The translations under genes were made by a program, and so were the position numbers. This document shows positions 27,452 through 36,972 of a DNA stretch of 64,000 nucleotides, one piece after another (positions within the stretch are counted from its first letter, which is position 1; each line of letters starts with the position of its first letter). The notes beneath the pieces are model-generated. The model had not been told where the DNA came from and ran no database searches. It saw only the letters and a program-made list of their open reading frames with translations. Origin of the DNA: Bacteroidales bacterium (GTDB taxonomy: Bacteria; Bacteroidota; Bacteroidia; Bacteroidales; UBA932). The stretch covers positions 1-64,000 of the forward strand of contig JAFSBV010000020.1 of assembly GCA_017437125.1 (NCBI GenBank). Direction: 5' to 3'.

Positions 27452-29161
27452 TCACTTCTTCATCGACTGCCTGCGTTGTTTCACCTTCTCTTCAAGATCC
27501 GGGATCTCCCCGTCATTCTTCTGGAGGGCAAGATTCCAATAGACCATCGCCAGATCATATTCCTTCAATGCATAGAGCACCTCCGCATAATGATCCATTA
27601 TCACAACGCTGTCCTTTCCTCCGTACAGCATGGCATGCTTGAAGAACGGCTTCGCCTCAAGAGGCTTGCCCTGAAGATACAATATCCACGCGAATGTATC
27701 GAGATATGTGGCATTGTCAGGCTCGGCCTCGATCGTCTTTTTGCTCATGTTGTATGCCTTCTTGAGCTTCTTCCCCTGAACGCTCAGGTAATAGGCATAA
27801 TTGTTCAAGACATATACATAGTCCGGATTGATCTTCAGCGCCTTGTCATAGGCCTTGTATGCCTTCTTGTCATCACCGAGCTGATGATATATGTCACCCA
27901 TGGTTGACCATGTCCTGAGTGCGGTGGAACTGTCTGCCGGAGCGGTTTCAAGCACCTTGTGGCATATTTCCAGAACCTTTTCATATTCCTTCAGGTTATA
28001 GTCTCCGACACTTGCCATCTCAAGGAAAGCCGGTTCATTCGGGAAAAGCGCGAAGGCCTCCCTGCCCGCCTTGGAAAGTTCTTCCCAATCCTCGGCATAC
28101 ATGAGGAACTCTACATATGAGGCACTTGCAGAAAAACTCTCCGGCCATGCCTCCAGATTGGCCTTGAAATGCTTCTTGGCCTGATCCTTACGGTCTGTGG
28201 AATAATAATATACAGCTGCTGTCTGAAGCATCATGCTGTCCTTAGGATGCATGCTGACAGCCTTGTTCATTACCGAATCCAGTCTCGGAAGGAACGAATT
28301 TATGAACTTAGGATCGGTTCTCTGGACAACCGCCATCAGATAATCGCTTTTTCCGGCTGCAGGGCTGTCTGACGATGAAACGAAGGTGTCAAGCACCTTG
28401 AAATAATCATCATATTTCCTCGTAAGCCTCAATGTCTCCGCCTTTCCAAGAAGGGCCGGCGAATAGTCCGGTGCGAGATCAAGGGCTTCATTGTAATATG
28501 CCAGCGCCGTGGAATCATTGTACATGGACATTTCATAGTCTGCAAGAGTGGAAAGCACGTAAGGAGACGAATAGTCCTTGTTGTACTCCTCCAGCGACTT
28601 GAAGGCCTCTTCATGCCTGTCGAGCATTCTGAGGAAGTTGAAACGATATACGGCCACAGCCTCGGACATTCCGAAAACGGTCTCTATGTCATCAAGCACG
28701 GCAAGGGCCTTCTCGAACTCCCTCTGGGAAGAGTACAGTTCCACCATATCGATATACAGGTCGCTCTTCTTCGGGAAATCCTCGAGAAGCTTTTCATACA
28801 TGGACGTAGTAAGTTCCGGACGATATGTCACAGAATACAGCTTTGCCAGCCTGTAGCGGTACCAGAAATTGCCGGGATCAAGCTCTGCAGCCATCCTGTA
28901 GCTCTGCTCCGCAGTCTCGAGATCGTTCTTGAGAACCGCACACTGACCCAGATAATACCATGCGGCATCATTTTCCGGATCCTCAGCCACTATCTCCTTG
29001 AGAATATCCATGGCAGCATCGGCATCCTTTTCGTTATATCTTTCTACCGCAGACAATATCATGTTCTCGTGACGGGCTTCGGGCCTTTCCGTCTGCGCCG
29101 ACATATCCCAGGAGAACAGGGATGACAACAAAATCAATGATATGTATAATGACCTTTTCAT
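27452..29161 (-). CDS. Periplasmic TPR-repeat protein
   Basis: This 569-residue protein has a signal peptide ending near DMSAQ and about a dozen tetratricopeptide repeats, for example DAAWYYLGQCAVLKNDLETA near residue 65, and AYKAYDKALKINPDYVYVLNNYAYYLS near 430. TPR superhelices bind protein partners. Its gene is directly followed by the EnvC-like gene with no gap, a pairing that suggests a shared role in cell-envelope growth or division. The partner is not known from the sequence. Confidence 0.85.
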   Translation of the reverse strand: MKRSLYISLILLSSLFSWDMSAQTERPEARHENMILSAVERYNEKDADAAMDILKEIVAEDPENDAAWYYLGQCAVLKNDLETAEQSYRMAAELDPGNFWYRYRLAKLYSVTYRPELTTSMYEKLLEDFPKKSDLYIDMVELYSSQREFEKALAVLDDIETVFGMSEAVAVYRFNFLRMLDRHEEAFKSLEEYNKDYSSPYVLSTLADYEMSMYNDSTALAYYNEALDLAPDYSPALLGKAETLRLTRKYDDYFKVLDTFVSSSDSPAAGKSDYLMAVVQRTDPKFINSFLPRLDSVMNKAVSMHPKDSMMLQTAAVYYYSTDRKDQAKKHFKANLEAWPESFSASASYVEFLMYAEDWEELSKAGREAFALFPNEPAFLEMASVGDYNLKEYEKVLEICHKVLETAPADSSTALRTWSTMGDIYHQLGDDKKAYKAYDKALKINPDYVYVLNNYAYYLSVQGKKLKKAYNMSKKTIEAEPDNATYLDTFAWILYLQGKPLEAKPFFKHAMLYGGKDSVVIMDHYAEVLYALKEYDLAMVYWNLALQKNDGEIPDLEEKVKQRRQSMKK

Positions 29162-29182
29162 AGCTTCAATTCAGAAAACATA

Positions 29183-29190
29183 CAAAAATA
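29183..29190 (-). promoter_or_regulatory. -7 box for the TPR-envC unit
   Basis: The minus strand reads TATTTTTG, fitting TAnnTTTG, 22 to 30 bases before the TPR start codon. Confidence 0.45.
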
Positions 29191-29237
29191 ACACTCAATT
29201 TCGTGAAATTGCATATTTTTGAAAAAAATGTGTCTTT

Positions 29238-29266
29238 GATGCAACATTACGGGTCCGTTTTGCATC
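29238..29266 (+). promoter_or_regulatory. Inverted repeat in the sigma-factor upstream region
   Basis: GATGCAA (29238-29244) and TTGCATC (29260-29266) form a perfect 7-bp inverted repeat with a 15-base spacer, about 50 to 80 bases before the ECF sigma-factor start. It could be an operator or an ECF-type promoter element; no TAnnTTTG box is seen here. Confidence 0.3.
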
Positions 29267-29317
29267 TATCTGAGGCATGAACAGAAAAAAGACCTTCGGG
29301 ACCCAAAAGAGATTACC

Positions 29318-29860
29318 GTGGCAGAGATTATTGAACCAAAGCTGATTGATTCATGCATAAAAGGAGATCGAGCGTCCCAGAAGGCCATTTATGACCGGCT
29401 GGCACCTCGTATGTTCCCTTTATGCATGCGATACATCGGTGAGAGGGAGGCTGCGGAAGACGTGCTTCAAGACGGGTTCATAACATTGTTCACGCGGCTT
29501 AAGGACTTCAAAGGCGAGGGTTCCTTTGAAGGATGGGCGAGAAAGATCTTTGTCACGACTGCACTTATGGAACTTCGAAAGAAGGACGCACTGAAGATGA
29601 GCGAGGAGCTCGAGACGGTGAGGGGCATGAAGGCGGATCTTCCGTCACAGGGTCAGAATATCGGCTACAAGGAGCTCATGAAGCTGGTCATGGAACTCCC
29701 GACAGGATTCAGGACGGTATTCAACATGTACGCTGTCGAAGGCTATTCACATAAGGAGATAGGAGAGATTCTCGGTATAAGCGAGTCCACTTCCAGAACG
29801 CAGTTGAGCAGGGCCAGGACCATGCTGCAAAACAAGATTAAGGAGATTGAGAATGTCTGA
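29318..29860 (+). CDS. ECF-type RNA polymerase sigma factor
   Basis: This 180-residue protein is an extracytoplasmic-function sigma factor. Region 2 is visible as MCMRYIGEREAAEDVLQDGF (about residues 33-52) and region 4 as GYSHKEIGEILGISESTSRT (about 146-165), followed by LSRARTMLQNKI. The start is the GTG at 29318; an upstream ATG at 29279 is out of frame. Its last 8 bases overlap the start of the next gene, so the two are translationally coupled, as sigma factors often are with their anti-sigma factors. Confidence 0.93.
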   Translation: MAEIIEPKLIDSCIKGDRASQKAIYDRLAPRMFPLCMRYIGEREAAEDVLQDGFITLFTRLKDFKGEGSFEGWARKIFVTTALMELRKKDALKMSEELETVRGMKADLPSQGQNIGYKELMKLVMELPTGFRTVFNMYAVEGYSHKEIGEILGISESTSRTQLSRARTMLQNKIKEIENV

Positions 29861-31058
29861 AAGAAAAGATAACATAAACGAGTTTGACCTCATGATGAAG
29901 TCCATCCTGGATGAAGGACGGGAAGAAGTGCCCGCACATATCTGGGAAGGGGTTTCAGATGGTCTGGACAAGGCTGCACGCCGTAAAGCTGTAACATTAT
30001 GGTGGAGACGTGCCGCAGCAGGAGTCGCAGCTGCAGCAGCCGTGGCTTTCGCCGTAGTGTTCAGCCATGACGAGCCGGACACATTGGTTCCGGATGCGGT
30101 CGATAAAGACATGATAGCAACGGTCAGACCGGTTGAGGAAGCCGATCCGGTTACTGTTCCTGAGACAGAGGCATTCATGGCTTCTGCCGGAAACATGATC
30201 GCGATGGCTGAACCGGTTGACATCGCCGGACCGGCCACTCAGGAAATCACTGAAAATAAGGATGTTGCAGTGATTGAAAACACGACGGAAGATATCACGG
30301 AAGCTGTAGAGAAGAAGGATGAGGCTGTTGAAGTCCGTCAGAAAACAGAAAACGAAGAAAGCATATATCATCCGATTGACTGGGGAGAGGACACAGAGGA
30401 GAGAAAGCACAGAAACATCTCGCTTGTGGTTTCAGGAATAGCCGGAACCAACAATACCGAAGGACAGAACCGGATAGGACCGATGAAGAGACCTTCGGTG
30501 AATCCTGCTCCGGTAAAGACAGGAATCGAGGAAACAAGCACAAAGGGTTCTTACGGAATACCTGTTTCATTCGGTGCAGGAGTGAAGATTGACCTTGATT
30601 CAAGATGGTCTGTAGGTGCGGGACTCAATTATACTCTCATGTCGAGACAGTTCTACGGAAAATATATCAGGATCGGCGAGAGCGGAAGCATAGAGAATTC
30701 GACATCTTCGGACATCCGCAACGTCCAGCACTATGTAGGCATACCGGTAAATGCCTTCTACAACATCATATCTAATGAAGGAATAAACCTTTATGCCTAT
30801 GCCGGAGGAACCGTAGAGAAATGTGTATCAGACAAATACAGTGTTCTCAGCACCTCCATAACTCACAAGGAGAAGGTGAAAGGTGTACAGCTTTCAGCCA
30901 ATGCAGGAATCGGAGTCGAATTCATGCTGGGAGAAAATCTGGGACTCTATATAGATCCGAGCATCAGATATTATTTCAACAACGGGCAGCCGAAGAGCAT
31001 CAGGACGATGCAGCCGCTCATGCTGGGATTCGAGATGGGATTCAGGGCAAGGCTTTAG
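29853..31058 (+). CDS. Membrane-anchored sigma-factor partner with C-terminal beta-barrel-like domain
   Basis: From the ATG at 29853 (401 residues) the N-terminal part (about 1-50) is soluble and charged, with EFDLMMKSILDEGREEVPAHIWEGV, like the cytoplasmic end of Bacteroidota anti-sigma proteins. One membrane segment follows (AAAGVAAAAAVAFAVVF, about 52-70), then a low-complexity acidic linker. The last 170 residues, from FGAGVKIDLDSRWSVGAGLNYT, resemble an outer-membrane beta barrel of the PorT type. That combination in one chain is odd. It likely controls or receives a signal for the overlapping sigma factor. Confidence 0.75.
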   Translation: MSERKDNINEFDLMMKSILDEGREEVPAHIWEGVSDGLDKAARRKAVTLWWRRAAAGVAAAAAVAFAVVFSHDEPDTLVPDAVDKDMIATVRPVEEADPVTVPETEAFMASAGNMIAMAEPVDIAGPATQEITENKDVAVIENTTEDITEAVEKKDEAVEVRQKTENEESIYHPIDWGEDTEERKHRNISLVVSGIAGTNNTEGQNRIGPMKRPSVNPAPVKTGIEETSTKGSYGIPVSFGAGVKIDLDSRWSVGAGLNYTLMSRQFYGKYIRIGESGSIENSTSSDIRNVQHYVGIPVNAFYNIISNEGINLYAYAGGTVEKCVSDKYSVLSTSITHKEKVKGVQLSANAGIGVEFMLGENLGLYIDPSIRYYFNNGQPKSIRTMQPLMLGFEMGFRARL

Positions 31059-31810
31059 GCTTTGCCCTCTATTATGTTACGGGCAAGGGTATTTGCGCAG
31101 ACAAAGTCTCTGAGTTCCTGACAGTCAGTGTCAAAAATCGTGTGCCTGTCACCCTGCCAGAGCATGGATCCCTGATGGATGAAACCGATCTTGTCCCCTA
31201 TCTCCAATATCGAATTCATGTCATGGGTATTGACCACTGTGGTCATCCCGAATTCCTTTGTCAGGTCGCTGATAAGCCTGTCTATCAGAATGGATGTATA
31301 TGGGTCAAGACCTGAATTCGGTTCATCACAGAAAAGGAATTTCGGATTGAGGGCGATCGCCCTTGCTATTCCGACTCGTTTCTGCATTCCTCCGCTCAGT
31401 TCGTTCGGATATTTGTCATCCGCACCAGTCACATTCACCTTTTCCAGATAATACTGAGCCCTTTCCCTCCGTTCCGACTCAGACCAGTCCGTGAAGAACT
31501 CCATCGGGAACATCACGTTCTCTATAACGGTTGCAAAGTCGAAAAGGGCACTTCCCTGGAACAATATTCCTATGTTCTGCCTCAGAAGAATCTTTTCCTT
31601 ATCTGTCATTTCCGACAGCTTGCGGTCTCCATAGCATATTTCACCGCTGTCCGGCTCCATCAGACCGATGAGGTTCTTCAGAAGCACGGTCTTTCCCGAG
31701 CCGCTGGCACCGATTATCATATTGCATCTGCCAGGCTCATATGTTACGTTGATATCCTTGAGTACAGGTACTCCGTCAAAGCTTTTGTTCAGATTCTCTA
31801 CTTTGATCAT
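31055..31810 (-). CDS. mlaF: MlaF-type ABC transporter ATP-binding protein
   Basis: The protein (251 residues) powers lipid transport between membranes. It has Walker A GASGSGKTVL (about 36-45), signature LSGGMQKR (about 139-146), and Walker B FLFCDEPNSGLDP. The SGLDPYTSILID region and its neighbour identify it as MlaF rather than a generic ATPase. It starts 3 bases after mlaE and ends overlapping, by 4 bases, the convergent sigma-partner gene. The usual substrate-binding mlaD is not in this window, so the operon appears to stop after mlaF or to have mlaD elsewhere. Confidence 0.92.
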   Translation of the reverse strand: MIKVENLNKSFDGVPVLKDINVTYEPGRCNMIIGASGSGKTVLLKNLIGLMEPDSGEICYGDRKLSEMTDKEKILLRQNIGILFQGSALFDFATVIENVMFPMEFFTDWSESERRERAQYYLEKVNVTGADDKYPNELSGGMQKRVGIARAIALNPKFLFCDEPNSGLDPYTSILIDRLISDLTKEFGMTTVVNTHDMNSILEIGDKIGFIHQGSMLWQGDRHTIFDTDCQELRDFVCANTLARNIIEGKA

Positions 31811-31813
31811 AGT

Positions 31814-32581
31814 CTAATAAAGCATCAGTTGTGTCACCATGAGGTCTGCCATAAGTATCAGGATGCTGGTCGTCACTATAGCACGTGTACTCGAGCGTCC
31901 GACTCCGAGAGAGCCTCCCTTTGCATAATAGCCGTTGAATGCTGCAATCGAAGATATCATGAAACAGAAGAGGGACATCTTGAAGCAGCTATAGAATATA
32001 TAGAAGCCGTTATAGAAGGCCTTGATTCCCGTTATATAGGATGCGGTCGGGATGATCTGCGTCGCTTCCACTACGATATATCCGCCGACAAGGCCGAGGG
32101 CAAGGCTCAGGAGCATCAGAAGCGGGCTCAGAAGGGTTGTGGCTATGACTTTGGGCAGCACAAGGAAGCCGGCTGAATTCACTCCCATCATATCCATCGC
32201 ATCTATCTGCTCGGTTATCCTCATGCTTCCTATTTCCGAAGATATGTTGGAACCCATCTTTCCGGCAAGGATGAGCGCGATCATTGTGGAGCAGAACTCC
32301 AGAATGAGGCTTTCCCTTACCATATAGCCGATATACATCTTGTCTATGAGCGGGTTTTCCAGATTGGAAGCCGTCTGAATGACAAGTACACCTCCGATGA
32401 AAACGGATATGACTCCGACAAGAATTATCGAAGAGAGTATCAGCTTGTCTGCCTCCATCACGAACTGTCTCCAGAAGATTTTCCATTTCTCAGGCTTTCT
32501 GAAGACCATTTTCATGAAGAGAAAATACCTTCCGACAGACACTAAAAAATTTTTTATCATGTATAAAATATTTTTTATCAC
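31814..32581 (-). CDS. mlaE: MlaE-type ABC transporter permease
   Basis: The 255-residue membrane protein has five or six hydrophobic segments and the MlaE signatures GKMGSNISSEIGSMRITEQI (about residues 108-127) and MMGVNSAGFLVLPKVIA. MlaE forms the inner-membrane part of a phospholipid transporter that keeps the outer membrane asymmetric. A TAAATTCG just upstream (32583-32590, minus strand) is an imperfect -7 box. Confidence 0.92.
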   Translation of the reverse strand: MIKNILYMIKNFLVSVGRYFLFMKMVFRKPEKWKIFWRQFVMEADKLILSSIILVGVISVFIGGVLVIQTASNLENPLIDKMYIGYMVRESLILEFCSTMIALILAGKMGSNISSEIGSMRITEQIDAMDMMGVNSAGFLVLPKVIATTLLSPLLMLLSLALGLVGGYIVVEATQIIPTASYITGIKAFYNGFYIFYSCFKMSLFCFMISSIAAFNGYYAKGGSLGVGRSSTRAIVTTSILILMADLMVTQLMLY

Positions 32582-32661
32582 CGCGAATTTACCACATTTT
32601 TCTCTTTTTTTAACGAATTGTCGAATTTGAGGTGAACCTTTGAGGAAAAACGGAATTCACC

Positions 32662-34227
32662 ATGCTTATAAACATACATTGTGCAAAGTGCATCGGGATC
32701 GATGCTGTGCCGGTGACGGTTGAGGTGGACGTCACCACAGGAATAGGAATACACCTTGTCGGACTGGCGGATGCGGCGGTGAAGGAGAGCCTTCTGCGGA
32801 CCATAACCTCGCTTCAGTCCATGGGATTCAGGATTCCCGGAAGGAAGATTGTGATAAACCTTGCTCCGGCAGACATGCATAAGAAAGGAAGCGGCTATGA
32901 TGTTCCTATAGCATTGGGAATAATAGCGGCATCGGGGCAGCGTGACCTGCCTCTCCTTGAACGGTTCATGGTAATGGGAGAACTGGGTCTGGACGGAACT
33001 GTCAGGGAAGTGCCCGGTGCTCTTCCCACTGTAGAACTTGCCTCAAGATCAGGACTGCGAGGATGTATCCTTCCTCTTTCTTCCGCAATGGAAGCAGTGG
33101 AGTATGGAGGAACTGAAGTATATGGAGTAGAGACCTTGGATGATGTCCTCAGGATATTGTGCGGAGAAGAAATCTGCGAGGATCTTCTGGTGAAAAACCG
33201 CATTGCAGACGCCGGAAAGTGTCTTTCATGCATTTCCGAATCATCCTTGCCGGATCTGGGAATCATGGATTTCTCGGAAATAATCGGTCAGGAGGGAGCG
33301 AAACGAGGCATAGAGATAGCCGCATCAGGAAACCACAACGTGATTCTTATCGGTCCTCCAGGTTCCGGAAAAAGTTCTCTTGCAAAGGCAATGGCCGGAA
33401 TCCTTCCTCCGATGACTATCGAGGAGTCTCTGCAGACGAGCAAGATATATTCTGTTGCCGGAAAGGGAAATCCGGGAGGAGGACTTATGAAGACCCGTCC
33501 TTTCAGATCACCGCATTACAGTGCCTCTGCAGCAGCCCTCCTCGGCGGAGGATCCGACAACATAATGCCTGGTGAAATATCCCTTGCACATAATGGAATC
33601 CTCTTCATAGACGAATTCTGCGAAGCTCCGAAAAAGGTGCTGGAAGTGCTCAGAGCACCTATCGAGGACAGGAAGATAACCATCTCCAGACTTAAATCCA
33701 AGGTTGAATATCCTTCCGATTTCATGCTGGTCGCCGCCACGAACCCATGTCCCTGCGGCTATTTCGGGGAGGATGACAGATGTACATGCACGCCATCCCG
33801 CCGCAGCGCATACCTTTCAAAGCTTTCCGGTCCTATAATGGATCGTATAGACATACAGCTTTTCTTACGGAAGGTCGATCCAAAGAGGCTGGTGGAACGG
33901 AAGAAAGCCGAAACGAGTGCTGCCGTAGCTGCAAGAGTAATGGAAGCACGCAGAATACAGAAGGAAAGGTTTGCAGGAGAGGGAATATTCTGCAATTCCG
34001 CCATGAGCAACCGGCAGATAGAGAAATTCTGCCCTCTTTCCGAAAGCTGCAAATCCGTTCTGGAAAAGATAATTGACCGTATGGGGCTATCTGCAAGAGC
34101 ATGTTCACGCATAATAAAGCTTGCAAGGACTATAGCCGATCTCGCAGGGTCTCAGGACATATTGCCGGAACATATATCCGAAGCCGCAGGATACAGATTT
34201 CTGGACAAGCAGGACATCTTCCGATGA
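32662..34227 (+). CDS. comM: YifB/ComM-type Mg-chelatase-like AAA+ ATPase
   Basis: This 521-residue protein has an N-terminal Lon-protease-like fold (about 1-175), Walker A GPPGSGKSSLAK from residue 231, Walker B ILFIDEF near 314, and the CxCGxF...CTC zinc-like cluster (NPCPCGYFGEDDRCTC, about 361-376). ComM helicases promote branch migration during natural transformation in species studied. It is followed by tsaE after 31 bases. Role in DNA uptake here is inferred from the family only. Confidence 0.92.
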   Translation: MLINIHCAKCIGIDAVPVTVEVDVTTGIGIHLVGLADAAVKESLLRTITSLQSMGFRIPGRKIVINLAPADMHKKGSGYDVPIALGIIAASGQRDLPLLERFMVMGELGLDGTVREVPGALPTVELASRSGLRGCILPLSSAMEAVEYGGTEVYGVETLDDVLRILCGEEICEDLLVKNRIADAGKCLSCISESSLPDLGIMDFSEIIGQEGAKRGIEIAASGNHNVILIGPPGSGKSSLAKAMAGILPPMTIEESLQTSKIYSVAGKGNPGGGLMKTRPFRSPHYSASAAALLGGGSDNIMPGEISLAHNGILFIDEFCEAPKKVLEVLRAPIEDRKITISRLKSKVEYPSDFMLVAATNPCPCGYFGEDDRCTCTPSRRSAYLSKLSGPIMDRIDIQLFLRKVDPKRLVERKKAETSAAVAARVMEARRIQKERFAGEGIFCNSAMSNRQIEKFCPLSESCKSVLEKIIDRMGLSARACSRIIKLARTIADLAGSQDILPEHISEAAGYRFLDKQDIFR

Positions 34228-34258
34228 CGGCATACGGATTTCTTGTTATATTTGCATC

Positions 34259-34681
34259 ATGAAACATGAAGTAACAATAAGAAACATCGACGACCTCGAC
34301 AGGGCTGCAGCAGAATTTCTCGAAAAGATCGGGAACAACACCCTTGTGGCATTCTTTGCTCCGATGGGCTCTGGAAAGACCACATTCACCACAGCCATCT
34401 GCAGGTATCTCGGAGTGACAGATCCCGTAGGCTCCCCTACATTCGCCATTGTAAACGAATATATGAGAGCCGACGGAGAACCTATGTACCATTTCGACTT
34501 CTACAGGATCAACAAGCTGCAGGAAGCGGTAGAGATCGGTCTTTACGACTATCTTGACAGCGGATGTCTTTGCATCATGGAATGGCCTGAGAACATAGAG
34601 GAACTTCTCCCTGAGGAAACCCTCAAGGTAAGCATCACGGTCAATCCGGATCAGTCCAGGACAGTATCCTGGGAGGACTGA
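34259..34681 (+). CDS. tsaE: tRNA threonylcarbamoyladenosine biosynthesis protein TsaE
   Basis: The protein (140 residues, a normal size) carries Walker A APMGSGKTTF (about 38-47) and the family signatures GSPTFAIVNEY and HFDFYRI, with a C-terminal WPENIEELLPE. TsaE is the ATPase that drives the TsaBD complex to make t6A37 on ANN-decoding tRNAs. Its last 31 bases overlap the convergent lipoprotein gene, so the two ends read across each other. Confidence 0.95.
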   Translation: MKHEVTIRNIDDLDRAAAEFLEKIGNNTLVAFFAPMGSGKTTFTTAICRYLGVTDPVGSPTFAIVNEYMRADGEPMYHFDFYRINKLQEAVEIGLYDYLDSGCLCIMEWPENIEELLPEETLKVSITVNPDQSRTVSWED

Positions 34682-35886
34682 CCTCCGCTGACGCTGATCG
34701 TCGATATGAATCCGTTGATATCCAGCTGAGTCATCCTTCCATCACGCCAGATCATCGGTCTGTCTCCGGAAAGAGAGGATAGTCCGACATGAAAAATGCC
34801 GTCCACAACCATCGCGGGATCACTACCCACCGATGCATAGCCGGCCGGCATATCTGATACTTCCCCGTATCTGTATATCAGTCCCTTAAGGCGTGATGAC
34901 GCTCCGTTAAGCACGCAGCACACTCCGTCTCCATTCATGCATATGGAAGAAACCGTCATTCCTTCATCGAAGAGATCGGAACGTCCGGCCTCATCCCATA
35001 ATCCGCTGGTCACCGATCTTCCCGGACGCACATACAGTCCTTCAACGCATATATGGCCGTCCTCCGCCATAAGCCTGCAGGCAAGCATTTCCGAGTTCTG
35101 AGGCATATCCAGAGCTACCATCGTACCGGAGCGGAACAGGACCGGAGAAGAAACTCCTGTCACAGAAGCGAGATAACACACTTCACCTTCATGGGAAATG
35201 ACATCCCAGACCTTCCGGATATCCTCCCTTACCGCCGTCTGAGACACATTGCCGTCTGAGACATGATAGTATCTGTATAAGGTATCTTTCTGCGATAGTA
35301 TAGGTTCACAGAAAGCAAAGCAGATTGAAGTTCCGTCTCTGTAAAGACTTGCAAATGAGCGACCTCCGTTACGTTCTACAATGACATCACCGTTTTTCCT
35401 GTATGTGAAGCCTTCCCCTCTGCGCGGATGACCCAACGTATAGACATCTTCACCTTCGGTCAGAAGACCGCATATCATTTCTCTGCCCGAATAACGGAAT
35501 ATCTCCTTGCCGTCCTTCTTTATGACAGTTTCTGAATCCGTGGAATAATCCGTATAAAGATGTCCGTCCGACATTCTGTGCATATCCGGATCAGGACTTA
35601 CCTCGTATTCATCTCCTGCCGGAACCTTCATCACAGGAACGTCATCCGCATATACTACAAGAGAACATTTCACGCTTCCTTTCTCGACATCAGCCCTCCA
35701 GTCATATCCGTCCGGATACTCCACTGCCGTGACATAGACGGTCTTCTTTTCCGGATCATTCTTCCCCACATTGATCCCAGGACCGAACCACACTTCACCT
35801 GCCCCGTTCTGGGGTCTTCTGCTCACCTCCTCCAGACCGCACGAAACCGTCATGAGGACGGCTGCAACCAACAAAACTCTCTTCAT
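34651..35886 (-). CDS. Lipoprotein with predicted beta-propeller, unknown function
   Basis: From the ATG at 35886 (411 residues) there is a lipoprotein signal, LLVAAVLMTVSC (Cys16). The rest is beta-rich with repeated short strands and tight turns such as YRKNGDVIVERNGGR, YRDGTSICFAFCEP and RSGTMVALDMP, spaced like propeller blades. No catalytic motif was recognised. It overlaps the end of tsaE by 31 bases on the opposite strand. The region upstream (35887-36027) is T-rich and has no clear promoter. Family not known. Confidence 0.7.
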   Translation of the reverse strand: MKRVLLVAAVLMTVSCGLEEVSRRPQNGAGEVWFGPGINVGKNDPEKKTVYVTAVEYPDGYDWRADVEKGSVKCSLVVYADDVPVMKVPAGDEYEVSPDPDMHRMSDGHLYTDYSTDSETVIKKDGKEIFRYSGREMICGLLTEGEDVYTLGHPRRGEGFTYRKNGDVIVERNGGRSFASLYRDGTSICFAFCEPILSQKDTLYRYYHVSDGNVSQTAVREDIRKVWDVISHEGEVCYLASVTGVSSPVLFRSGTMVALDMPQNSEMLACRLMAEDGHICVEGLYVRPGRSVTSGLWDEAGRSDLFDEGMTVSSICMNGDGVCCVLNGASSRLKGLIYRYGEVSDMPAGYASVGSDPAMVVDGIFHVGLSSLSGDRPMIWRDGRMTQLDINGFISTISVSGGQSSQDTVLD

Positions 35887-36027
35887 GTCTTTTTTCCTCA
35901 AAGAAAGGAAATCCGTCAATAATGACATGAATCATTCGTCCCGCATACCCTCTTTTCGTCACTTTTTTCTTTTTCTTTAAAGTTTTGTCTTTTTTTATGA
36001 TACTAACTGTTCCAAGGCACCTCTGAA

Positions 36028-36972
36028 CTATCGACGATAAAGGGCGAAGAGGGCAGAGCCGGAGCCGGACATTGAAGCATAGACTGCCCCACTGTCATAG
36101 AGCGAACGCTTGATGGCTGCAAGTTCCGGATATTTTGCAAAGACGGTTTCCTCGAAGTCATTGACAAGAATGCCGTCCCATTCCTCTACAGGTCTGGCAA
36201 GAACCTCCCTCAACGGAATCTCAGGAAGATGCGGCCTTATTCCGCCATATGCATCTTTCGTTGACACGGATATGCCTTCCGGAGTGAGAACCTGAAGGTC
36301 ATACGATGCCGCGTCCGAGCTATCAGCGTCATGAAAATCAATATCCCTCAGTTCGTATGGAGTGAGCACCTCGCCCCTTCCCTCACCGATCATAGGGCGG
36401 TTATATACAAAGAAGGCGCAGTCGCTGCCAAGACGTGAAGCATAATCTGCCAGCTGCTCCTCCGACAATCCAAGACCGCAAAGGTCATTCAGCATCTTCA
36501 AGGCAAACGCGGCATCTGACGACCCTCCGCCCAGACCGGCTCCCACCGGCGATGTCTTTTCAAGAAATATCTTTACAGGAGGCAATGTAAAATCCTCGGC
36601 AAGAACATAATATGCCTTTGCCGTCAGATCCTTAAGCGGATCCCAGTCCACACCCTCTCTACGGGCTATGGTTATCATGAGCTTTCCGTCCTCGGAAATG
36701 CCCTGAACAAGCTTCGGCGCAACGGACTCCTCGGTCTCGACCCCGAAAACACCTTCCGGCTTCACACTTCCCTGCCTGGAAGGAACAGAAGATCCGTATC
36801 TGGCAAAAAGTTCTGCAGATGTACGGCTGTAATCATCCCCTGCAATGATCTCCAGAGTATCACTGATGCCGAAATAAGGGACAAATAGAGTTTCCAGATC
36901 ATGAAAACCGTCCTCACGCTTGCGCAGGACGTTCAGACCAAGGTTTATCTTGACGTTAGGATTCGTTATCAT
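36028..36972 (-). CDS. ispE: 4-diphosphocytidyl-2-C-methyl-D-erythritol kinase
   Basis: IspE phosphorylates 4-diphosphocytidyl-2-C-methylerythritol in the non-mevalonate isoprenoid pathway. The 314-residue protein has the GHMP kinase ATP motif PVGAGLGGGSSDAA (about residues 144-157), the N-terminal NVKINLGLNVLRKREDGFHDL, and a C-terminal MSGSGSALFALY. It overlaps sufD by 4 bases (ATGA), so it is the last gene of the suf operon here, linking Fe-S cluster assembly with a pathway whose late enzymes need such clusters. Confidence 0.95.
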   Translation of the reverse strand: MITNPNVKINLGLNVLRKREDGFHDLETLFVPYFGISDTLEIIAGDDYSRTSAELFARYGSSVPSRQGSVKPEGVFGVETEESVAPKLVQGISEDGKLMITIARREGVDWDPLKDLTAKAYYVLAEDFTLPPVKIFLEKTSPVGAGLGGGSSDAAFALKMLNDLCGLGLSEEQLADYASRLGSDCAFFVYNRPMIGEGRGEVLTPYELRDIDFHDADSSDAASYDLQVLTPEGISVSTKDAYGGIRPHLPEIPLREVLARPVEEWDGILVNDFEETVFAKYPELAAIKRSLYDSGAVYASMSGSGSALFALYRR

